Below are positions 17,483 to 26,015 of a stretch of 49,257 nt of DNA, in pieces. Each line of letters opens with the position of its first letter. The first letter of the stretch is position 1. The notes below the pieces were generated by a model, which did no database searches, was not told the DNA's origin, and saw only the letters and a list, made by a program, of their open reading frames with translations. This stretch comes from Tropicibacter naphthalenivorans (GTDB lineage Bacteria > Pseudomonadota > Alphaproteobacteria > Rhodobacterales > Rhodobacteraceae): positions 1 through 49,257 of the forward strand of contig NZ_FWXX01000016.1 in the NCBI RefSeq assembly GCF_900176475.1. Direction: 5' to 3'. A program made the position numbers and the translations under genes.

Positions 17483-18541
17483 CTAGGACTGCGCCGTCAG
17501 GCGTTGGCCGGTTTCGATGTCGAACAGGTGGCAACCTTGGGCGGGGATGCTGGCGCGCACCATGCTGCCGATCTCGGCCCGGAAATCCTTGGCCGCCTTG
17601 AGGTTGACCAGTTCGCGCCCGACGCGCACCGCAACCATCGACGCCTCGCCCAGCAGCTCCAGCGCAAAGATCGGCGCGTGGATGTCGCCGCCCTCGGGCA
17701 CCAGCGTCACATCTTCGGCCCGAAAGCCCAGGATCACCTTGCCGGACTGCGCCGAGGGCAAGCCCGGCAGCCGCAGGTTTTCCGCCTCGAAGGTGCCGTT
17801 CTGGATCGTGCCTTCGACAAGGTTCATGGCGGGCGAGCCGATGAACCCCGCAACAAAGGTGTTGGCCGGGTTGTCGTAGATCTCTGTCGGGGTGGCGACC
17901 TGCTGGACAACGCCCTTGTTCATCACCACCACGCGGTCAGCAAGGGTCATGGCTTCGATCTGGTCGTGGGTGACGTAGATCGTGGTGGTTTTCAGCCGGT
18001 GTTGCAGGTTCTTGATCTCGGCGCGCGTCGACACCCGCAGCTTGGCATCAAGGTTGGACAAGGGCTCGTCCATCAGGAACACGGTGGGTTCGCGCACAAT
18101 CGCCCGGCCCAGCGCCACCCGCTGGCGTTGCCCCCCGGACAGCTCGGCGGGGCGGCGATCCAGCAGTTCCAGCAGATCGACCTGCTCGGCGGCTTTCATC
18201 ACCCGGTCGTGGTGCTGGTCCTTGGGGACTTTGCGCACCTTCAGAGGAAAGCGGATGTTCTCGTAGACCGTCAGGTTCGGGTAGAGTCCGTAGGACTGGA
18301 ACACCATCGAGATGTCTCGGTCCTTCGGCTCCAGATCATTGACCACGCGCCCGCCGATGACGATCTCGCCTTCGGTGATGTCCTCGAGGCCCGCGAGCAT
18401 CCGCATCGTTGTGGACTTGCCGCAGCCCGACGGCCCCAGCAGCACGAGGAACTCTTGGTCTTCGATATAGAGGTCGAAGTTGTCCACGCCGACCACGTTG
18501 CCCCATTTCTTGGAGATGTTCTTGAGGTGAATATCGGCCAT
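17483..18541 (-). CDS. ABC transporter ATP-binding protein, MalK/UgpC type
   Basis: ATPase of a carbohydrate-type importer, 352 residues. Walker A is [12 protein letters not shown] (34-45), the Q-loop FQSYGLYPNLT, the signature [15 protein letters not shown], Walker [17 protein letters not shown] and the switch VTHDQ. The C-terminal about 110 residues form the OB-fold (MOP-like) regulatory domain of this subfamily (VILGFRAEDVTLV). The start lies 4 nt from the stop of the permease gene at 18546. It energises the two permeases upstream and makes the importer self-sufficient. The substrate is not set by the ATPase. Confidence 0.9.
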   Translation of the reverse strand: MADIHLKNISKKWGNVVGVDNFDLYIEDQEFLVLLGPSGCGKSTTMRMLAGLEDITEGEIVIGGRVVNDLEPKDRDISMVFQSYGLYPNLTVYENIRFPLKVRKVPKDQHHDRVMKAAEQVDLLELLDRRPAELSGGQRQRVALGRAIVREPTVFLMDEPLSNLDAKLRVSTRAEIKNLQHRLKTTTIYVTHDQIEAMTLADRVVVMNKGVVQQVATPTEIYDNPANTFVAGFIGSPAMNLVEGTIQNGTFEAENLRLPGLPSAQSGKVILGFRAEDVTLVPEGGDIHAPIFALELLGEASMVAVRVGRELVNLKAAKDFRAEIGSMVRASIPAQGCHLFDIETGQRLTAQS

Positions 18542-18545
18542 TGGC

Positions 18546-19424
18546 TTATCCCTTGACGGCGCCGGCGGTCAGGCCGCTGACGATTTGGCGTTGGAAGAAC
18601 ATCACGAGGATGAACAGCGGCACGGTGGCGCTGACCACGGCGGCCACCGCGTACATGATCGTGCCTTCGGTCTGTACCGTCCCGAGGAAAGAGTTGATCT
18701 TGGGCACCGAGGTCTGGTTGTCCTGGTTCAGCAGCATCGCGGTGACGGCAAAGTCGTTATACGCCAGCAAAAAGGAAAACAGCCCCGTGGTGATGACCCC
18801 CGGCCACATCACCGGCATGATCGCCCAGCGAAAGGCTTGGAACCGGGTGCAGCCGTCGACCATGGCGCTTTCGTCCAGATCCTTGGGGATCGACTGGAAA
18901 AAGCTGTGCAGCATCCAGATCGTGAACGGCTGGTTGATCGCCACCAGAACGATGATCGCCGTGGGCAGATAGCCCCAGATGTTCAGCTCGAAGAACGGCA
19001 GCAGATAGCCCGAGACCAGCGTGATATGCGGCATGGCGCGAAACACCAGCGCCGCCATCAGGATCCACATGGTGTATTTGCGCGCCGAGCGGGACAGCGC
19101 ATAGCCCCCCAGCGTGCCAAAGATCAGCGAAATTGAGGTCACGCAGACCGTCACGATCACCGTGTTCCACGCCGCGCGGTAGAACTCGCGTTCGACCCAA
19201 GCGCCTTGGTAGCCGTCCAGCGTAAAGGCGCCGCCGGTCTGGCGCGTGGTCGCCGGGCCAAAGATCGCATCCCAAAAGGAGGCGCGTGAAAAGAAATCAG
19301 CCTGCACCTTGAACGACCCCCAGACCGTCCAGAAAAACGGAAAGGCGGCGGCGATCAGCCAAAGCACCAGCACCACGCCGGTCGCGATCATCAGCGGCTT
19401 TGATTGTCCGAGTTTGCTGTCCAT
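18546..19424 (-). CDS. Carbohydrate-type ABC permease, MalG/UgpE-like
   Basis: Inner-membrane subunit of 292 residues with about six membrane segments. The first is MIATGVVLVLWLIAAAFPFF. The coupling EAA loop is DLDESAMVDGCTRFQAFRWAIMPV, which docks on the ATPase. ATG 19424 shares one base with the stop of the preceding permease (TGATG), showing tight coupling and excluding the longer upstream frame. It partners the permease at 19424-20455 and the ATPase at 17483-18541. Confidence 0.9.
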   Translation of the reverse strand: MDSKLGQSKPLMIATGVVLVLWLIAAAFPFFWTVWGSFKVQADFFSRASFWDAIFGPATTRQTGGAFTLDGYQGAWVEREFYRAAWNTVIVTVCVTSISLIFGTLGGYALSRSARKYTMWILMAALVFRAMPHITLVSGYLLPFFELNIWGYLPTAIIVLVAINQPFTIWMLHSFFQSIPKDLDESAMVDGCTRFQAFRWAIMPVMWPGVITTGLFSFLLAYNDFAVTAMLLNQDNQTSVPKINSFLGTVQTEGTIMYAVAAVVSATVPLFILVMFFQRQIVSGLTAGAVKG

Positions 19425-20455
19425 CAGTGGGCCTTTCGGTTGAACTCGCGCCACGTGCGGATCAGCACCGGCATCAGCAGGACGATCACGCCCAGCATGG
19501 TCAGGATAGAAGTCGCGGCAGCAGAGCCGAACAGCTGGTCCACCTGCCCGTTCAGATCGTTGTAGATCGACCACGACAGCGAGGTGGCATTGGCCTCGGA
19601 GCTAAAGCCGATGATCGGCTCGAACACCCGAAAGTTATCCATCATCAGCACCAGCCCCACAAAGGTCGCCAGCGGCACCAGATGCGGCATGACCACGTAG
19701 CGGATCCGCTCCCACCGGTTGGCCCCGTCGATCATCGCGCTTTCCAGCGTGTCCTGCGGCAGGGTCTGAAGCCCGGCGTAGAACACCACAAAGGGGAACG
19801 GCGCCATGTGCCAGATGCCATAGACGATCAGCGTCACCCAGGTCAGCGTCGGGCTGGCCTTTAGGCTTAGCTCTGGGTCGTCGAACAGCCATTGCAAGCT
19901 CGCCCCGATCACCCCGTCAGAGTTGATCATCCAGAACAGGATCAGCGAGCCGATCAGCGGCGTGACGATATAGGGCAGCAGCGACAGAAAGATCACCGGC
20001 CCTTTGTAGATCTTGGGGATGTTGTTCACCCCCAAGGCCACGGCAAAGCCGAGGATCATCGCCAGCGGGGTCACCAGCGCGGTGTAGACCAGCGTAAAGG
20101 CCAGCGCCTTGTAGAACGGCAGGTTGTAGATCCGCGCCATCACATCGCCAAAGCCGTCGTTGTCCGACAGGATCACGCCAATCTCGTCCACCGCCAGATG
20201 CGCGCGGTTCAGGTAGGTGCCAAGCCCGTTGAACCGCCCCAAGGGTTGTTCGGCCCTCAGCGCGGCGGTCGCTTGCGTGTCGACCTTTTCCTGTGTCTCA
20301 CAGCCAAAGGGGCCGCAGCTCTCGACCGTCACGACCACCTGTTCGTGCTCGACGAACAGCGACTGCACGGCCACCGACAGGATCGGCAGCGCGATAAACA
20401 GCACCATGGCAAAGGCAGACGGCAGGATGAAGGCGGCAAAATCGCGGTGGCGCAT
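19424..20455 (-). CDS. Carbohydrate-type ABC permease, MalF/UgpA-like, with long periplasmic loop
   Basis: Inner-membrane subunit of 343 residues. The first membrane segment (FAAFILPSAFAMVLFIALPI) is followed by an unusually long loop of about 75 residues before the core domain. That loop carries a close Cys pair in ESCGPFGCETQE, a possible disulfide in the periplasm. The EAA coupling loop is TLESAMIDGANRWERIRYVVMP. ATG 20455 follows AAGGA and is preferred to the ATG at 20476. A strong hairpin precedes it, so its expression is probably lower than that of the binding protein. Confidence 0.88.
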   Translation of the reverse strand: MRHRDFAAFILPSAFAMVLFIALPILSVAVQSLFVEHEQVVVTVESCGPFGCETQEKVDTQATAALRAEQPLGRFNGLGTYLNRAHLAVDEIGVILSDNDGFGDVMARIYNLPFYKALAFTLVYTALVTPLAMILGFAVALGVNNIPKIYKGPVIFLSLLPYIVTPLIGSLILFWMINSDGVIGASLQWLFDDPELSLKASPTLTWVTLIVYGIWHMAPFPFVVFYAGLQTLPQDTLESAMIDGANRWERIRYVVMPHLVPLATFVGLVLMMDNFRVFEPIIGFSSEANATSLSWSIYNDLNGQVDQLFGSAAATSILTMLGVIVLLMPVLIRTWREFNRKAH

Positions 20456-20466
20456 GTCGTATCCTT

Positions 20467-20511
20467 GAAAAAGCACGCCTCCGGGTAGGGGAATAACAAA
20501 CCCCGGAGGCG
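20467..20511 (-). terminator. Hairpin plus T-run between binding-protein and permease genes
   Basis: A perfect 10-bp stem, CGCCTCCGGG with CCCGGAGGCG (20476-20485 and 20502-20511), followed on the minus strand by TGCTTTTTC. This is a good intrinsic terminator form. Inside an ABC operon it probably acts as a partial terminator or 3' stabiliser that raises binding-protein mRNA over the permeases. Confidence 0.75.
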
Positions 20512-20560
20512 CTCTTGAACCGATCGTTTGCCCCGTTTCAAAGGAAACGGGCGCGCGCGA

Positions 20561-21733
20561 TCAGTTGAGGAAACCGGCCTCTTGGGCGGCGGTCCGGTAA
20601 GCGGCAGAGACATCGGCCAAGGCTTGCTCGGCGCTTTCCTTGCCCTGCATAAAGTCCGCCAATTCCGCGCCCAGCGCGGTGTGCATCAGGCCCATATAGG
20701 GCGACATGGGATAGGGCTTGGCCCCGGCCTTTGCGTTGCCCAGCACACCCTTGGCGGTGTCGGGCGCGGTGAAATCCTTCATCAGCCACGTGGCGGCAGA
20801 GGGGTTTTGCTGCGCCACTTCGGGGCGGATGCCGTGGACCATCGCGATAAACGACGCCTCGGCGTCCTCATCCGAGATGTTCTTGGCGATGGTAAAACCG
20901 TCCCACCACAGCGCTGCCGCCGGGGTGTCGCCGCCGCCAACGGTGGGCGCAGCGGCCAGCACCGTGGCCTCGCCGATCTGCGGCGCGGGGCCGTCGGGGT
21001 CGACATGGCCGTTCACCATGCTGCCCCACTGGTTGATGATGGCAATATCCCCGGCCAGATACATCGCCTTCATCATCGCCAGCGTCTTTAGGCCCGCCTC
21101 GCCGCTGATCGCAGGCTCTGCACTGCCCGGCTCAAAAAAGCTGCCACCATAGCCCAGGTAGGTGTTCACGAACTCATTGCCCAGGTACCAGCCCGCCTGG
21201 TTGGCCCCCGCCAGCGGGTATTCCATGATCCCCTTGTCACGGATCACCTGCGCCGCCTCCAGGATGCCTTCAAGCGTGGTGGGCTGCTCCAGACCCGCCT
21301 CTTCCAAAACATCCTCGCGGAGAAACAGGTGCTGGCCGTTGCCCATAAAGGCAATCGCCATCGTCTGCCCGTCGATCTTGATCAACTGGCTGGGTTGCAG
21401 GCTTTGCCCGTATTTCTCCACGAGGTCGTCCAGCGGACGAACGAGATCATCGTTGAGCAGCGGCACGATCGAGTTGTTGGCCACAACCGCCACCGTGTAT
21501 TGCGCCGGGTCCACCGTCAGCGCCGGCACCTGTAGCGCCTTGTGCTCGGTGGTCATGTTCTTTTCGACGGTCACGCCATCACCCGCGCAGGCTTCGGCCT
21601 CAGAGATCACCAGCCCCAGCGCGTCAAAGTCGTTGGCCAGAATGCGCACAGAGCCGCCTTCGATCCCGCAGCCCGCCTGCGCCATTCCCGCCGCGAGCAC
21701 CAGCCCGAGCGCCGTCGTCGTCAATACCTTCAT
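20561..21733 (-). CDS. ABC transporter solute-binding protein, carbohydrate (SBP_bac_1) type
   Basis: Periplasmic binding protein of 390 residues. A signal peptide (MKVLTTTALGLVLAAGMAQA) precedes a mature chain with a Cys pair (AGCGIEGG and EAEACAGDG). The fold of SBP_bac_1 proteins is suggested by MAIAFMGNGQHLFLREDVLEEAG, IINQWGSMVNGHV and TPAAALWWDGFTIAKNI, a segment that in relatives frames the ligand site. ATG 21733 follows AAGGAG. The gene comes after the SnoaL-like gene (76 nt apart) and before the two permeases. The ligand is unknown; the neighbouring genes suggest an organic alcohol, amide or sugar-like compound. Confidence 0.85.
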   Translation of the reverse strand: MKVLTTTALGLVLAAGMAQAGCGIEGGSVRILANDFDALGLVISEAEACAGDGVTVEKNMTTEHKALQVPALTVDPAQYTVAVVANNSIVPLLNDDLVRPLDDLVEKYGQSLQPSQLIKIDGQTMAIAFMGNGQHLFLREDVLEEAGLEQPTTLEGILEAAQVIRDKGIMEYPLAGANQAGWYLGNEFVNTYLGYGGSFFEPGSAEPAISGEAGLKTLAMMKAMYLAGDIAIINQWGSMVNGHVDPDGPAPQIGEATVLAAAPTVGGGDTPAAALWWDGFTIAKNISDEDAEASFIAMVHGIRPEVAQQNPSAATWLMKDFTAPDTAKGVLGNAKAGAKPYPMSPYMGLMHTALGAELADFMQGKESAEQALADVSAAYRTAAQEAGFLN

Positions 21734-21809
21734 GTCTTCTCTCCTTGTCGGTGCCTGCCGGATGTTGTCCCCAGTCTTGCGCTTGGGCAGGGTCATCCCT
21801 GCCCGCCAT

Positions 21810-22982
21810 TCAATTGTCCAGAACCTCTTGCGCGCTTGGTTTATCCGCCAGCTGCGCCATCTTGATCTGAACCAGCAAGGACAGCTCGTCATAGACCGTC
21901 CATTCGTCGACGATCTTGCCGTCCTTGTAGTGGTAGTGGCTGATGCCCATAACCTGCACCCGCTTGCCCGTGGGATCGCCAAGGCTGGTCAGCCCACCAA
22001 AGCCAAGGTGGTGCCCTTCCATCACCCAGCGCACGGCGACCTTGGTGCCGCCCTCGTTGCAGGGGGTCGAACAGATGTGCTGCGGCGCGAACTGCGCATC
22101 GGGGAACGCCCCCACCAGCGCCAGCGCCTGATGGGTCACCGAGGACACGCCATACAGCTCTTTCATCAAAGGCCCGTGCCACATGACAGTGGGCGCATAG
22201 ATGTCTCGGTAACAGCCGAACATCTTGCGGTTAAAGCTGTCGTGCAGCCACGTCAGCGTGTGCCGTTCCAGATCGGTCTTGGCGATGGACAGGTCGGCCT
22301 GTGTCGCGGGCGGATACTGCCCCAGCATCAGGCCCGTTTCGCCAATGTCCAGCACCGTCTGCCCCGCGGCCAGCTTGGTTTGCGCGATCTTGGTGGCATA
22401 GGCGTCCACGTCCAACCCCAGCTGCTGGACAATCGCCATCTGGTCGGACACCACCCACTCGCGGTAGATCTTGTTGCGATGGATCATGCAGTCCGCCACC
22501 GTCCGGCTGACAAAAGGCCGCCCGTTCGCAGGCCCGTAATGCCCGTTCTGAGTATAGCGCCCCTGCCCCGTCACCAGATGCGAGGTGTAAAACCCGTCCT
22601 TGTCGTCGCCGCCCCAGATCACATGGGTCGCCATTCCCCTCCGCTCTGGCAGCGACACCAGCCGCTGGATCGTGTCGCGCACCACCGCCTCGCGGTCATA
22701 GATCGTGGCCATCGGCGTATAAAGCACGATGTTGTGGGTATAATGCGTGTAGATCAGGCCCACGTCACGCTCGTCCCAGATCTTGTGGGTGCAGCGCACG
22801 ATGTAATCGACGATGTCGCTGTAGCACGGGTCAAACCCGTCCATCCCCTGCACTGGCGCGCGCCCCTCTGGGACAAGTTCCTGAAAGTCGGCGCGCTCGA
22901 CATTCATCACCCGGCCACCATGGGGACCATCCGGCGCGGCTTTGGTCTTGGTCAGGGTTGCGGTGTCGTCGGTCGAGGCCAT
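21810..22982 (-). CDS. Tandem SnoaL/NTF2-like protein heading an ABC operon
   Basis: A cytoplasmic protein of 390 residues with two related cone-shaped (NTF2-like) domains. The first covers about 50-190 (SDIVDYIVRCTHKIWDERDV, IVLYTPMATIYDREAVVRDT, YTQNGHYGPANGRPF) and the second about 255-375 (MKELYGVSSVTHQALALVGAFPD in part, VRWVMEGHHLGFGG, MGISHYHYKDGKIVDEW). Members include cyclases, isomerases and binding proteins, and similar genes are often annotated only as SnoaL-like. ATG 22982 follows AAGGAA. It is first in the operon with the importer and shares a divergent control region with the amidase genes, so it probably acts on the imported compound. Confidence 0.75.
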   Translation of the reverse strand: MASTDDTATLTKTKAAPDGPHGGRVMNVERADFQELVPEGRAPVQGMDGFDPCYSDIVDYIVRCTHKIWDERDVGLIYTHYTHNIVLYTPMATIYDREAVVRDTIQRLVSLPERRGMATHVIWGGDDKDGFYTSHLVTGQGRYTQNGHYGPANGRPFVSRTVADCMIHRNKIYREWVVSDQMAIVQQLGLDVDAYATKIAQTKLAAGQTVLDIGETGLMLGQYPPATQADLSIAKTDLERHTLTWLHDSFNRKMFGCYRDIYAPTVMWHGPLMKELYGVSSVTHQALALVGAFPDAQFAPQHICSTPCNEGGTKVAVRWVMEGHHLGFGGLTSLGDPTGKRVQVMGISHYHYKDGKIVDEWTVYDELSLLVQIKMAQLADKPSAQEVLDN

Positions 22983-23013
22983 CAAGAGTTCCTTCCACGG
23001 GGCGCGGCCCGTT

Positions 23014-23152
23014 TTGCATACCTATTCATTAAAATCTGCCGCAGGTTTTCCGCTCTGGCAATCGCAAAGTGCATACTTATGCAAAAATTTCTGCCCGTGC
23101 CCTGTCAAAGGCAAATCGAGGCTTGCCCGAACCCCCTTGAATACATATGCAA
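23014..23152. promoter_or_regulatory. Three operator-like sites in the SnoaL/amidase divergent region
   Basis: TTGCATACCTATTCAT (23014-23029), GTGCATACTTATGCAA (23069-23084) and TTGAATACATATGCAA (23137-23152). The core of the second is a perfect TGCATA/TATGCA inverted repeat. The first two start exactly 55 bp apart, the same spacing as the operator pairs at 16.3 and 28.2 kb; the third lies 68 bp further on, 23 nt before the amidase-side start codon. Their left halves match the LacI-type sites while the centres differ (not CG), so a related or second regulator, for example the GntR protein at 28299-29036, is possible. Confidence 0.6.
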
Positions 23153-23175
23153 TTCTAGACGACAGGAGAGACGCC

Positions 23176-23318
23176 ATGACCGCCGAAGAATTGGACACAC
23201 TGCTCAGACAGGCGGGAATTGCCCTGCCCCGGCAGAGCTTGGCGCGACCCTGCCCGGCGCCCAAACGCTGCTGGCGCTGGCGAATCAACTGCCAAAAGCC
23301 GATGCCCCCGATGCGTGA
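23176..23318 (+). pseudogene. AtzG-like small protein gene with a one-base frameshift
   Basis: CAGGAG precedes ATG 23176, and the frame starts MTAEELDTLLRQAGIALP. After a run of C near 23228-23231 the coding frame changes: the other frame reads PAELGATLPGAQTLLALA and then NQLPKADAPDA to a TGA at 23316-23318. Adding one C gives a continuous small protein of about 47 residues resembling AtzG/DUF4089 proteins, small partners of AtzE-type amidases. The TGA overlaps the amidase ATG by 8 nt, as expected for such a pair. As written, the start codon instead reads through in frame into the amidase. A homopolymer sequencing error or a real indel are both possible. Confidence 0.65.
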
Positions 23319-24642
23319 CCTGCTGGATCAGCCGCTGCGCCAACAGGCCACTGCCATCGCCGAGGGGCGCGCCCAGATCAGCCAGATCATGGACGCGACC
23401 CTTGCCCGCATCCACGCCCGCGATCCTGCGCTACGCGCCGTTGTGCACCTCAGCGGCAACCCAACCCCGCAAAGCGGCCCTCTCCAAGGTTTGCCCATCG
23501 GGATCAAGGACCTGCTGGATGTGGACGGGCAGCCGACGCGCTGCGGCTCTCATGCGCATGACGCTCCTGGCCCCGAAGCCGCAGCGATTACCCGCCTGCG
23601 TGCGGCGGGCCTGACCCCCCTCGCCAAGCTGGCGACCTACGAATACGCCCTGACCGGCCCCGCGTGGGATCAACCCAACCAGCCCGCACGCAACCCGTGG
23701 AACATCGCGCATATCACCGGCGGATCATCCTCTGGCTCGGCGGCAGCGGTGGCGGGCGGGCTGTTCCGCGCCGCGCTTGGCACCGACACGGGCGGATCGA
23801 TCCGCGCGCCCGCCGCCTATTGTGGCATCACTGGCCTCAAACCCACACATGGCACTGTGCCGGATAAGGGATGCTTCCCCCTCTCGCCCAGCCTTGATGT
23901 GATCGGCCCGCTGGCCGCCACGGTCGAGGATGCCGCCACCGTGCTGGATGCCCTCGCCCCCGGCACCGATGCCTGCGCTCAGCTGAGCCAGCCCATCGCG
24001 GGGCAAAGCATCGGCTACGCGCGGGACTGGTTCGCCCATGATCCCGCCTGTCACCCAGACGTGCTGCGCGCCATGGATGACACCGCCGCGAGCCTCAGCC
24101 AACTGGGGGCACGGGTCTCCTTGGTCACGCTGCCGGACTACCCCACGCTAGAGGCGGCAGGCTGCGTGATCCTGCAAGCCGAAGCCTGGGACATCCACAA
24201 AAGCCGCCTCGCACACAATTGGCAAAGCTACGGCAAGGACGCCCGCCGCAACCTGATGACCGGGGCGGTGCTGACCGACACCCACGTGGCCCGGGCCCGC
24301 GCCATCGCCCTCAGCTTTCGCGCCAAGGTAGACGAGCTTTTGCTCAGCCATGCGGCGCTGCTGACGCCCACAACCCTCTCCCCCGCGCCCAAATTCTCGG
24401 ATTTCGAGGATGGCCCGGTCTGGACCGCCATGCGCACCCTGCCGTTCAACATGTCCGGCCACCCGGCCATCTCGGTCCCCTGCGGGCTTGCGGCCAACGG
24501 CCTCCCGCTTGGCGCGCAACTCGTCGCCAAACACCACCAAGACGCCCTGCTCTGCCAGATCGCCCACGCCTTTGAACAGGCGACGCCGCCTCTCGGCCCT
24601 CCGCCCTCCCTGCCCAAGGCACAAGAAAGGGCAGAGGTGTAG
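23311..24642 (+). CDS. Amidase-signature hydrolase, AtzE-like
   Basis: An amide-bond hydrolase of 443 residues with the complete Ser-cisSer-Lys triad: K66 in GLPIGIKDLLDV, S139 in TGGSSSGSAAAVAGG and nucleophile S163 in GTDTGGSIRAP. The 24-residue distance between the two serines is the family norm. A preceding AtzG-like gene points to the AtzE branch, whose characterised member hydrolyses 1-carboxybiuret; other substrates are likely here. ATG 23311 is preferred because the upstream 45 in-frame codons look like shifted AtzG-like sequence. It is transcribed away from the SnoaL-importer operon, from the same control region, and ends 48 nt before the converging HisD-like gene. Confidence 0.85.
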   Translation: MRDLLDQPLRQQATAIAEGRAQISQIMDATLARIHARDPALRAVVHLSGNPTPQSGPLQGLPIGIKDLLDVDGQPTRCGSHAHDAPGPEAAAITRLRAAGLTPLAKLATYEYALTGPAWDQPNQPARNPWNIAHITGGSSSGSAAAVAGGLFRAALGTDTGGSIRAPAAYCGITGLKPTHGTVPDKGCFPLSPSLDVIGPLAATVEDAATVLDALAPGTDACAQLSQPIAGQSIGYARDWFAHDPACHPDVLRAMDDTAASLSQLGARVSLVTLPDYPTLEAAGCVILQAEAWDIHKSRLAHNWQSYGKDARRNLMTGAVLTDTHVARARAIALSFRAKVDELLLSHAALLTPTTLSPAPKFSDFEDGPVWTAMRTLPFNMSGHPAISVPCGLAANGLPLGAQLVAKHHQDALLCQIAHAFEQATPPLGPPPSLPKAQERAEV

Positions 24643-24690
24643 CACCCCCGCCCCTGCTTCTTCTCTTTTCAAATATCCAAATTCCGACCG

Positions 24691-25980
24691 TCAGGCCTGC
24701 ACCTGCATCCGATCAAGGCGCAACTGCGCGGCCCGCCGGTGCCCTTCCAGCGTTTCCGAAGCCGCCTGCCGCGCCGCCGGAGGGGCCACCTGCCGCACGC
24801 CCTCTTCGGTCAACCACTGATGCGTCACCGTCTTGATGTAGGTGCCCACCCACAGCCCGCCGGTATAGCGCCCCGCGCCCATGGTCGGCAGCGTGTGGTT
24901 GGTGCCAGAGCACTTGTCCGAATACACCACGCTGGAGTTCGTCCCGATGAGCAGCGACCCATAGTGCCGCAGCTTTTTCGACAAGCTATGCGCGTCCTCG
25001 GTATGCACTTGCAGGTGCTCCGCCGCGACGATGTCGGAATAGGCGATCATTGCCGCCTCGCTCTCGCAAACGACGATCTCGCCATAGTCGCGCCACGCCT
25101 GCCCCGCCGTCTCGGCGGTGGACAACGTCGCCAGCTGTGCGTCCACCTCGGCCAGAACCGCCCTTGCCAGCGCGGCATCGGTGGTGATGAGGCCCACCCG
25201 CGTGCGCGCGTCATGCTCGGCCTGCGCCAAAAGATCGGTCGCGAGCATCTCGGCGTCCCCAGTATGGTCCGCCAGAATGAAAATCTCGGACGGCCCCGCC
25301 AGCTGGTCGATACCAACGGGGCCAAAGACCTGCCGCTTGGCCTCGTTCACAAAGGCATTGCCCGGCCCGACGATCTTGTCCACCGGCGGCACGCTTTCGG
25401 TGCCCAAGGCCATCGCCGCAATCGCCTGCGCCCCGCCAATGCGGAAAATCCGGTCCGCGCCGGACAGATGACACCCGGCGATCATCGCCTCATGAGCGTT
25501 GGGCGGTAGGCAAGCGATCACCTCTTCGCAGCCCGCGACCTTGGCCGGGACAATGGTCATGATCGGCGCGGACAGCAGCGGATAGCGCCCGCCCGGCACA
25601 TAGCAGCCAACCCGCTCCAGCGGGATATTACGGTGGCCCAGATGCACACCGGGGCGCACCTCGACCTCGATCTCGGACAGCGACCCCAGCTGCGCCTCAG
25701 CAAAGGCGCGCACGTTGGCGATGGCAAATTCGGTATCGGCGAGGGTCTGCGGGTCAAGCCGCGCAACAGCGGCCTCGCGCGCCTCCATCGTCACCTCAAA
25801 GCTGTCCAGCTCGGCCTTGTCGAACTGGGCCGAAAAGGCACGCACGGCAGCGTCTCCCTCGGCCTGAACGCGGGCCAACACACCGGCCACCAGCTCTTCG
25901 ACGGGGCGATTGTCGGCCACCGCATCGCGGGCCGGGGATTTCACAAAGGTCAGCCCTTTGGGCAGGGGCAGTCGGGTCAT
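24691..25980 (-). CDS. Second histidinol-dehydrogenase-family dehydrogenase
   Basis: A HisD-fold Zn2+/NAD enzyme of 429 residues, paralogous to the one at 14915-16258. The active-site set is intact: Q253 and H256 (QAEH), E321-H322, D355 and H362 (GTNHTLPT). The two paralogues also share [11 protein letters not shown] right after the last motif. No histidine-synthesis genes are nearby, and it ends an operon with an SDR, an alpha/beta hydrolase and an RraA-like protein. So it probably oxidises a primary or secondary alcohol of a catabolic substrate in two NAD steps, as HisD does. ATG 25980 follows GAGGA. The gap to the RraA gene is 35 nt. Confidence 0.85.
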   Translation of the reverse strand: MTRLPLPKGLTFVKSPARDAVADNRPVEELVAGVLARVQAEGDAAVRAFSAQFDKAELDSFEVTMEAREAAVARLDPQTLADTEFAIANVRAFAEAQLGSLSEIEVEVRPGVHLGHRNIPLERVGCYVPGGRYPLLSAPIMTIVPAKVAGCEEVIACLPPNAHEAMIAGCHLSGADRIFRIGGAQAIAAMALGTESVPPVDKIVGPGNAFVNEAKRQVFGPVGIDQLAGPSEIFILADHTGDAEMLATDLLAQAEHDARTRVGLITTDAALARAVLAEVDAQLATLSTAETAGQAWRDYGEIVVCESEAAMIAYSDIVAAEHLQVHTEDAHSLSKKLRHYGSLLIGTNSSVVYSDKCSGTNHTLPTMGAGRYTGGLWVGTYIKTVTHQWLTEEGVRQVAPPAARQAASETLEGHRRAAQLRLDRMQVQA

Positions 25981-26015
25981 GTCAGGATCCTCATCAAGGG
26001 TCAGGAGGGGGCAGG

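Noticed and set aside
14915-25980. Reading the two HisD-like genes as histidine biosynthesis hisD
   Set aside because: There are two copies, no other his genes nearby, catabolic neighbours and shared LacI-type operators at one operon and its partner, which argue against a biosynthetic role.
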